Origin: an uncultured bacterium
GTDB taxonomy: Bacteria > Patescibacteriota > Minisyncoccia > Phycocordibacterales > UBA9973
Direction of reading: 5' to 3'
Assembly (NCBI GenBank): GCA_903854645.1
Contig: CAINWY010000102.1
Span: forward strand, 1-9,522
DNA: 9,522 bases
Shown here in pieces: positions 5,501 through 9,522 of this stretch; position 1 is the first letter of the stretch; every line of letters starts with the position of its first letter. Made by a program: the position numbers and the translations under genes. A model generated the notes under the pieces. That model did no database searches, was not told where the DNA came from, and saw only the letters and a list, made by a program, of their open reading frames with translations.

Positions 5501-7630
5501 TTAAGCAGTTTTTGGCTTGAAGAAATCTTTGTTCGCTTCCTTGATGGAGAGACTTAGTCTACCCTTCTCATCTACACGAATTATTTTTACAGGCACTACA
5601 TCTCCCTCCTTAAGAATATCAGAAACTCTCTCAACACGGAATGGTGCAATCTCGGATACATGGACTAGACCTTCTGTCTCGCCACTTATCTTTACGAAAG
5701 CTCCAAAGTCCATAAGCTTGACGACTGTTCCCTCTGCCGTATCTCCTATATTATATTCGTGTGTCATCTCCTCAATTATTTTTGCTGCTTTTTCTGCACC
5801 ACCATTTTTTCCTGTGATGAAGACTGTGCCATCTTCCTCTATAGTTATCTCTGTTCCTGTGGCTTCGCGAATCGCATTTATATTTTTGCCTCCTGGACCT
5901 ATGACCATTCCTATCTGATCTTTTTTAATTTTTACTGTTACTATCATCGGTGCATGTTCGGAAATCTTTTCTCGGGGTATCGCTAATTCTTTTGTTATAG
6001 TTTCTAGAATTTCTAGACGTGCAGTTTTTGCACGAATGAGCGCCTCTTTCAAAATTCCAATTTGTACTCCATCAACTTTCACATCAAGTTGTATTGCAGT
6101 GATACCATCTTTTGTTCCGGCAACTTTGAAATCCATATCACCATAGTGATCCTCTGGTCCTTGGATATCTGTTAACAAAACATATTTAGAAATATCTTTT
6201 TCGTCCGCCATTAGTCCGACAGAGATTCCTGCGACTGGAGTTTTGATTGGCACTCCTCCATCCATCAAAGCAATTGTTGCTGCACAGATAGATGCCTGAG
6301 AAGTAGAACCGTTTGAAGCAGTTGATTCTGATACAACACGAATCGTATAAGGAAAATTTATTTTATTTGGAATAACTGGAGTGAGAGCTTTCTCTGCGAG
6401 AAAACCATGACCCATTTCTCTTCTATTTATTCCACCGACTCTTCCTGTTTCACCTCCTGAATATGGTGGAAAGTTGTAGTGATGCATGAAACGCTTTTTA
6501 GATTCAGATTCCATACCCTGCACGAGTAACATATCTTCAGGACCACCAAGGGCAAGTACTGAGAGAACATGAGTCTCTCCACGATAAAAAATTCCTGAGC
6601 CGTGTAACATATCTGATATACCTCCGGCTTTTGCAAAAAGTTTTCTAACTTCATCTACCTTTCTACCGTCTGCACGTATTCCTTGTAGGAGAGCCATCTT
6701 GTGAAACGAAGCATCAAGATATGAATGAAGATAATCCTCTGATGCACTTTTGATAGCATCGTCATCTTCACTTGGATATTTTTCATCAAGAATTTCTTCC
6801 CAAAGTTTTTCAGCTTCACTTGTTACTTTTTTACTTTCACTACTAAAAAGTTTTTCTTCGAGCATTGGACGCACCTTCAGATCAAAGAGTTCAATGACAT
6901 CTTTTGTAATTTCTATTTTTTCAAATATAAGTTTTGTCTTTCCAAATTCTAGAGAAAGTTTCTTTTGGAAATCTTCCCACTTTGTTATTTCAGATGAAGC
7001 GAGGTCAAAACATTTACCCATGTCATCTTCACTCAATTCATATGACATTGCCTCTATCATATTTATAGTTTTGTCTTTTCCACAAACAAGTAGATCGAGC
7101 TCGTACACTGATTCATCCGCGGAGGGGATATAATTATTTACTTTGAAACTTTGATCTTCCTTTGTCTTACTTATCTGAACTGCGCCGATAGGTCCATTCC
7201 AAGGAATGTCTGACATGTGAAGAGCAATAGATACAGCATTGATACCGAGAGCTTTTGGATCTGTTTTTCCTACCGCAATAATTGTCACAATAACCTGGAC
7301 TGCATTTTTTATGTGTTGGTCGAAAAGTGGACGGATAGTACGATCAATCATGCGAGCGGCGAGTATTGCTTGGTCACTTGGTCTACCCTCTCTCTTGTTG
7401 TATTGGCCACCGAGAATTTTTCCAGCGGCATAAAACTTTTCTAAATACTCAACAGTAAGATTGAAGAATCCTAGATTCTTGCTTCCATCTTTTGAGATGA
7501 CAGCTGTAGCCATGACTACTGTCCCCTCACATTTTAATATCACTGAACCATTCGCTTGGTTTGCTAAATCAGAAAACATAGCGACGACCATCTTGCCACC
7601 TATCTCTACCTCATATTCTTTACTCTGCAT
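5501..7630 (-). CDS. pnp: Polynucleotide phosphorylase (PNPase)
   Basis: The 709-residue protein is a full-length PNPase, the trimeric 3'-to-5' exoribonuclease that uses phosphate to release nucleoside diphosphates in RNA decay. Domains in order: first RNase PH-like domain (about 1-135), all-helical linker (about 240-305), second, catalytic RNase PH domain (about 315-545), KH domain (about 562-622, VIGPGGKN at 576-583) and S1 domain (about 627-697, GTVVKLMDFGAFV). The catalytic core SNGSTSQAS (439-447) is the phosphate-binding serine loop. D494 and D500 in GPEDHYGDMDFKVAG match E. coli D486 and D492. The RNA-path loop FFRR of E. coli is QYNKR here (76-80). No Shine-Dalgarno precedes the ATG; a TACAAT lies just upstream of it (7640-7635 on the minus strand) but lacks a -35. 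rpsO lies two genes upstream, as in the classical rpsO-pnp pairing, with a NYN nuclease gene between. Confidence 0.98.
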   Translation of the reverse strand: MQSKEYEVEIGGKMVVAMFSDLANQANGSVILKCEGTVVMATAVISKDGSKNLGFFNLTVEYLEKFYAAGKILGGQYNKREGRPSDQAILAARMIDRTIRPLFDQHIKNAVQVIVTIIAVGKTDPKALGINAVSIALHMSDIPWNGPIGAVQISKTKEDQSFKVNNYIPSADESVYELDLLVCGKDKTINMIEAMSYELSEDDMGKCFDLASSEITKWEDFQKKLSLEFGKTKLIFEKIEITKDVIELFDLKVRPMLEEKLFSSESKKVTSEAEKLWEEILDEKYPSEDDDAIKSASEDYLHSYLDASFHKMALLQGIRADGRKVDEVRKLFAKAGGISDMLHGSGIFYRGETHVLSVLALGGPEDMLLVQGMESESKKRFMHHYNFPPYSGGETGRVGGINRREMGHGFLAEKALTPVIPNKINFPYTIRVVSESTASNGSTSQASICAATIALMDGGVPIKTPVAGISVGLMADEKDISKYVLLTDIQGPEDHYGDMDFKVAGTKDGITAIQLDVKVDGVQIGILKEALIRAKTARLEILETITKELAIPREKISEHAPMIVTVKIKKDQIGMVIGPGGKNINAIREATGTEITIEEDGTVFITGKNGGAEKAAKIIEEMTHEYNIGDTAEGTVVKLMDFGAFVKISGETEGLVHVSEIAPFRVERVSDILKEGDVVPVKIIRVDEKGRLSLSIKEANKDFFKPKTA

Positions 7631-7642
7631 AATTATTGTAAG

Positions 7643-7660
7643 CTAGTCTCCAGACTCTAG
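7643..7660. repeat. Palindrome in the pnp upstream region
   Basis: AGTCTCCAGACT (7645-7656) has 5-bp arms around a CC centre, flanked by CTAG on both sides. It lies 15 bases upstream of the pnp ATG. A related TCTCCGGAC occurs on the minus strand at 7712-7704. It may be an operator or a leader hairpin; E. coli pnp is autoregulated through a leader stem, but this one is short and the link is speculative. Confidence 0.3.
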
Positions 7661-7748
7661 TTTTGAAACCCACCTTTACCACTTTTTGGCTTCAACTCTA
7701 ATTGTCCGGAGATTAACTAATGTTACCTATTAATACCCAAAGCATAAC

Positions 7749-7781
7749 AAAAATCCCTCATTTTTACAAAGAGGGATTTTT
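7749..7781 (-). terminator. Rho-independent terminator of the NYN nuclease gene
   Basis: A perfect 11-bp stem, AAAAATCCCTC (7749-7759) with GAGGGATTTTT (7771-7781), closes an 11-base loop. On the minus strand its 3' arm ends in TTTTT. It begins 22 bases after the NYN stop codon. Confidence 0.88.
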
Positions 7782-7803
7782 GCTAAAAACTTATTTAAAA
7801 ATT

Positions 7804-8310
7804 TTAATATATTAGATATTTTCTTGGGTTTGCTGATAGGTCTAGGAAGTCATCGGCTTGATCCTTCAACTTCATTGAAGAACTTTTACCAAATGATACT
7901 ACTTCGACTTGAACTCCAGACGTACTTTGTAAATACTCCACGAGTGGGACGAAATCTCCATCCCCCGCTACTAGAACAACAGCATCCAACTTTGGAGCCA
8001 TCTTCATTGCGTCAACAGCAAGTCCTACATCCCAGTCCCCCTTCTTGGCACCACCTGAGAATATTTGTAATTCTTTAGTCTTTGTTTCTATTCCCAGCTT
8101 TGTTAAAGCATCGAAAAAGTTTTTCTCTTCACCTCCTTCACTTGTTATAACATAGGCGACGGCACGAACGAGTTTACGTCCAGCCACTGCATCCTTCAAA
8201 ACCGCTCCAAAGTTTACCTTTCTTTTATATAAATTTTTTGCAGAGTGGTAAAGGTTCGATGTATCGATAAAAACCCCTACTCTCTGTTCTTTGTGTTTTA
8301 TTACACTCAT
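7804..8310 (-). CDS. NYN domain (LabA/DUF88-type) PIN-like ribonuclease
   Basis: The 168-residue protein is a single NYN domain, a PIN-fold nuclease family thought to cleave or process RNA with metal ions. The conserved acidic residues are visible: D16 in VFIDTSN (with N19), D92/D94 and D100 in GDWDVGLAVDA, and D117/D119 in VAGDGDFVPLV. RVGVFIDTSNLYHSAKNLYK (10-29) and GRKLVRAVAYV (44-54) are typical of the LabA-like branch. I chose ATG 8310; an in-frame TTG at 8349 would add 13 residues, but that segment is poly-A/T, unlike coding sequence, and the domain starts right after the ATG. No Shine-Dalgarno. It stands between rpsO and pnp, each with its own terminator, so a role in RNA turnover or ribosome maturation is a reasonable guess. 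Target RNA is unknown. Confidence 0.92.
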   Translation of the reverse strand: MSVIKHKEQRVGVFIDTSNLYHSAKNLYKRKVNFGAVLKDAVAGRKLVRAVAYVITSEGGEEKNFFDALTKLGIETKTKELQIFSGGAKKGDWDVGLAVDAMKMAPKLDAVVLVAGDGDFVPLVEYLQSTSGVQVEVVSFGKSSSMKLKDQADDFLDLSANPRKYLIY

Positions 8311-8382
8311 ATTTTTTTTGTTTAAATTATTTATTAAAATTTCGACCAATTACCATGTTTGTCGTAGAAGAGAATAGTCTTT

Positions 8383-8453
8383 GAGGAGGGCATGCGCAAG
8401 TCTTTCGAGACGAGCAATGAGGAAATTTATAGCAATAAATTATCCGGACCTCC
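8383..8453. other. Structured leader-like region upstream of the NYN gene
   Basis: GGAGG (8385-8389) pairs with CCTCC (8449-8453), enclosing two hairpins: GTCT-TTCG-AGAC (8400-8411, a TTCG tetraloop) and a 10-bp stem with one bulge, 8421-8430 with 8435-8445, loop AGCA. This three-way-junction arrangement can be drawn on either strand. On the minus strand it would be the 5' leader of the NYN mRNA from a TATAAT at 8486-8481. On the plus strand a 34-codon frame (8392-8496, ATG start) overlaps it, without other support. Possible regulatory RNA, not matched to any known class. Confidence 0.3.
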
Positions 8454-8480
8454 GAGAAGAGCTATTTTCTTCGTAGGTTT

Positions 8481-8486
8481 ATTATA
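8481..8486 (-). promoter_or_regulatory. Candidate -10 element of the NYN gene
   Basis: A perfect TATAAT on the minus strand lies between the rpsO terminator and the NYN gene, with predicted +1 near 8474 and a leader of about 164 bases to ATG 8310. No matching -35 is present and there is no TGn extension. A weaker alternative (TTGGTC 8349-8344, TTTAAA 8326-8321) would give a 4-base leader. Confidence 0.4.
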
Positions 8487-8500
8487 CCTTATCTAGAAAC

Positions 8501-8539
8501 AAAAAACCCCCGCCACAACTTTACAGATGTTGGCGGGGG
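8501..8539 (-). terminator. Rho-independent terminator of rpsO (terminator repeat copy 2)
   Basis: CCCCCGCCA (8507-8515) pairs with TGGCGGGGG (8531-8539); on the minus strand six T residues follow (complement of 8501-8506). It begins 7 bases after the rpsO stop. CCCCGCCACAACTTT and TGTTGGCGGGG are shared with the terminator at 3969-3997. Confidence 0.93.
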
Positions 8540-8546
8540 AGTTTTG

Positions 8547-8807
8547 TTAAGCTTTAATTTTTTTAACTTCTTTCTCGTGACGGGATTTATCTGTCTTCTC
8601 TAAATATTTAAGGTGTGTTCTACGGTCAGCAACCATTTTGATAAGTCCACGGCGTGAGTGATTATCTTTTTTGTGTATTTTAAGATGATCTGCTAGTTCG
8701 TCGATTCTTTTTGATAGAACGGCAATCTGCACCTCAGGACTTCCTGTATCTTTATCATGAAGTTGATTTTTCTTTATAATATTTTGCTTTTTCTTTGTTG
8801 TTAACAT
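8547..8807 (-). CDS. rpsO: Small-subunit ribosomal protein S15
   Basis: The 86-residue protein is S15, which binds 16S rRNA early in assembly of the 30S platform. Diagnostic segments are DTGSPEVQIAVLSKRI (20-35), HLKIHKKDNHSRRGLIKMV (41-59) and the C-terminal helix with RRTHLKYLEK (62-71). Length fits the family (about 86-89). I start it at ATG 8807 rather than the in-frame ATG 8816: the predicted promoter has its +1 at 8810, so the upstream ATG would lie outside the transcript, and the shorter N-terminus aligns with E. coli S15 (DTGS at residue 20 versus 21). The leader would be just 3 bases (ACC). A strong terminator follows at 8501-8539. In many bacteria S15 represses its own mRNA through a leader structure; a leader this short leaves no room for that. 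Confidence 0.97.
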   Translation of the reverse strand: MLTTKKKQNIIKKNQLHDKDTGSPEVQIAVLSKRIDELADHLKIHKKDNHSRRGLIKMVADRRTHLKYLEKTDKSRHEKEVKKIKA

Positions 8808-8816
8808 GGTAGGCAT

Positions 8817-8845
8817 ATACTAGCACAAAAAACCTGACAATGCAA
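8817..8845 (-). promoter_or_regulatory. Promoter of rpsO
   Basis: Read on the minus strand: TTGCAT (8845-8840), 17-base spacer, TAGTAT (8822-8817) preceded by TGC, an extended -10. Predicted +1 is 8810. The -35 overlaps the first bases of repeat copy A (8842-8859). Confidence 0.65.
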
Positions 8846-8859
8846 GGCCCTACACCCAC
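8842..8859 (+). repeat. 18-bp motif, copy A
   Basis: GCAAGGCCCTACACCCAC. It matches copy C (8982-8999) at 16 of 18 positions in the same direction, exactly 140 bases away, and copy D (9017-9034) at 17 of 18 on the opposite strand. Its 5' end overlaps the rpsO -35. Confidence 0.9.
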
Positions 8860-8981
8860 TTTTTTATTATTGTGCTTTTGGTGAAATTTAGCTCGAAATA
8901 TCACAAATTACATATAAAAATAGATATTATGATACAAAATGTAGCGGCACAATTTAAAGCGATAAAAAAGTAGGTGTGGGG
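8848..8981. repeat. Long inverted repeat A/B with internal hairpin
   Basis: Arms 8848-8867 and 8962-8981 pair over 20 positions with one mismatch and one G-T pair; the arms include TTTTTT/AAAAAA. A further 7 bp (ATTGTGC 8869-8875 with GCACAAT 8947-8953) pair inside. The enclosed 71 bases hold another hairpin, GTGA..TCAC (8881-8904). The right arm contains a degenerate motif copy B (8970-8981). The layout fits a small non-autonomous element with terminal inverted repeats, an invertible segment, or a structured RNA. Confidence 0.8.
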
Positions 8982-8999
8982 GCAAGGGCCTATACCCAC
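8982..8999 (+). repeat. 18-bp motif, copy C
   Basis: GCAAGGGCCTATACCCAC. It forms the left arm of the C/D hairpin and can instead pair with copy B just upstream (8970-8980 with 8989-8999, one mismatch and two G-T pairs), so B:C and C:D are mutually exclusive. Confidence 0.9.
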
Positions 9000-9016
9000 C
9001 ATGATTATTGGGCAAA

Positions 9017-9034
9017 GTGGGTGTATGGCCTTGC
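9017..9034 (-). repeat. 18-bp motif, copy D (inverted)
   Basis: On the minus strand GCAAGGCCATACACCCAC, 17 of 18 identical to copy A. It is the right arm of the C/D hairpin. Confidence 0.9.
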
Positions 9035-9053
9035 CCTTTTCTATTCATAAGTA

Positions 9054-9062
9054 TGCTATAAT
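9054..9062 (+). promoter_or_regulatory. Extended -10 promoter of the tyrosine recombinase gene
   Basis: TGCTATAAT is a perfect -10 with the TGn extension; there is no clear -35 (TTGCCC at 9031-9036 is 20 bases away and lies in the C/D hairpin). Predicted +1 is 9069, leaving an 11-base leader. Confidence 0.6.
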
Positions 9063-9079
9063 TATTTTACGACATTCAA

Positions 9080-9522
9080 ATGAGCGCACAACTAGAACAA
9101 CTTAAAAGAGAATTCCTCGAGCATGTGGAAATAGAGAAAGGTAACAGTCTAAAGACTGTGAATAACTACGATCACTATATAAGTCGCTTTTTGGAATTTG
9201 CTAAGATTAGTGACCCAAGGTATATCACTGATGATAAAATACGAGAGTTTAGACTTTTCCTCAATAGGCAATCTGGAGTGAAGGTCCGTGGCCAGTCAGC
9301 AAGCACCCTGAAAAAGAATACCCAGAATTACTATTTGATAGCTCTTCGTACTTTCCTAAAATATCTTATGAAGAGAAACATCACTTCCCTGGCGCCAGAT
9401 AGGATAGAATTGGCAAAGATAAAAGAGCGCTCCCTTGATTTGATATCCGTAGATGAGCTTAATCGTCTTCTCAAAGCCCCAATGACTGAAAATATTTCTG
9501 GCAAAAAGGATAATACACTTAA
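9080..9522 (+). CDS. Tyrosine recombinase, XerC/XerD type, N-terminal part
   Basis: The frame is open from ATG 9080 to the window edge (147 codons seen; family length about 300). Residues 1-105 form the SAM-like core-binding domain: a helix with QLKREFLEHVEIEKG, then SLKTVNNYDHYISRFLEFAK (23-42), and STLKKNTQNYYLIALRTFLKYLMKR (75-99). A linker leads to the start of the catalytic domain (LISVDELNRLLKAP, 121-134). The catalytic R-K-H-R-H-Y residues lie beyond the edge, so activity cannot be judged. Such enzymes resolve chromosome dimers at dif or move and invert mobile DNA. The gene has its own extended -10 promoter and no Shine-Dalgarno, and is preceded by a cluster of palindromic repeats (8842-9036) that are possible binding or recombination sites, an inference. 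It is divergent from rpsO. Confidence 0.93.
   Translation, partial: MSAQLEQLKREFLEHVEIEKGNSLKTVNNYDHYISRFLEFAKISDPRYITDDKIREFRLFLNRQSGVKVRGQSASTLKKNTQNYYLIALRTFLKYLMKRNITSLAPDRIELAKIKERSLDLISVDELNRLLKAPMTENISGKKDNTL

Larger units (their letters stand above)
8980..9040. repeat. C/D hairpin with trailing T-run, upstream of the recombinase
   Basis: Arms 8980-8999 and 9017-9036 pair at 18 of 20 positions (one of them G-T), around a 17-base loop. TTTT (9037-9040) follows on the plus strand, so it could stop plus-strand transcription coming from the repeat region, insulating the recombinase promoter. It may instead be a protein-binding palindrome. Confidence 0.75.

Noticed and set aside
6750..7133. 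127-aa plus-strand ORF inside pnp
   Set aside because: A shadow of pnp; a Ser/Phe-rich low-complexity translation typical of antisense frames.
8311..8349. TTG start at 8349 for the NYN gene
   Set aside because: The added 13 residues come from A/T-only sequence of low coding character; the NYN domain begins just after ATG 8310.
8808..8816. ATG at 8816 as the rpsO start
   Set aside because: It lies upstream of the predicted transcription start (8810), and S15 homologues fit the shorter N-terminus.
8910..8937. dif-like Xer site near the recombinase gene
   Set aside because: ATATTATG resembles part of a dif right arm, but the two putative 11-bp arms match as inverted repeats at only about 6 positions, which is weak for AT-rich DNA.
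8842..9036. CRISPR array
   Set aside because: Copies alternate in orientation and spacing is irregular (140 and 35 bases); no cas genes are in the window.
1..9522. UGA recoded as glycine, as in Gracilibacteria/Absconditabacteria
   Set aside because: All genes are full length with TGA treated as stop; no in-frame TGA is needed, so the standard code suffices despite no gene ending in TGA.

Overview
The window reads as a piece of an AT-rich, compact bacterial chromosome, most likely a Candidate Phyla Radiation / Patescibacteria (Parcubacteria-like) genome. This is inferred from the gene set (NYN/LabA-like nuclease, short TraR/DksA zinc-finger protein, YifB/ComM ATPase, LysM-M23 exporter-type hydrolase), very short or absent mRNA leaders, near-absence of Shine-Dalgarno sequences, and TAA-dominated stops (8 TAA, 1 TAG, no TGA among nine complete genes). 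No 16S gene is present to prove it. The genetic code looks standard.

Layout. (1) 1-2341, plus strand: a strong promoter and a small unknown multi-pass membrane protein with its own terminator; a 350-base gap with promoter-like and palindromic sequence but no convincing gene; a secreted LysM-LysM-M23 cell-wall hydrolase; and, 3 bases later, a small membrane-anchored lysine-rich protein. (2) 2338-2370: one 14-bp stem that holds the stop codons of both converging genes and serves as a bidirectional terminator. (3) 2367-8807, minus strand: read in transcription order, rpsO (ribosomal protein S15), a NYN-domain nuclease, pnp (polynucleotide phosphorylase), an unknown membrane-anchored protein, a TraR/DksA-type regulator and yifB/comM. 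Most are separated by hairpin terminators, so they look like separate units rather than one operon. (4) 8842-9036: a cluster of palindromic repeats. (5) 9080 to the right edge, plus strand: the N-terminal part of a tyrosine recombinase (XerC/XerD type).

How the genes relate: rpsO, NYN nuclease and pnp form an RNA-processing/translation neighbourhood (rpsO-pnp adjacency is classical, here split by the NYN gene). yifB/comM belongs to the DNA-uptake/recombination machinery of many bacteria. The LysM-M23 protein and its lysine-rich partner act at the cell envelope.

Most notable: three near-identical copies of an 18-bp motif plus a degenerate fourth, alternately oriented and able to form mutually exclusive hairpins, sit between the rpsO promoter and the recombinase gene. 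Others are a 10-bp inverted repeat that brackets an extended -10 promoter upstream of the unknown membrane protein, a 15-codon SD-led upstream ORF overlapping that gene's start, a signal peptide that continues upstream of the only ATG of the LysM-M23 gene, and two copies of the same terminator sequence 4.5 kb apart.
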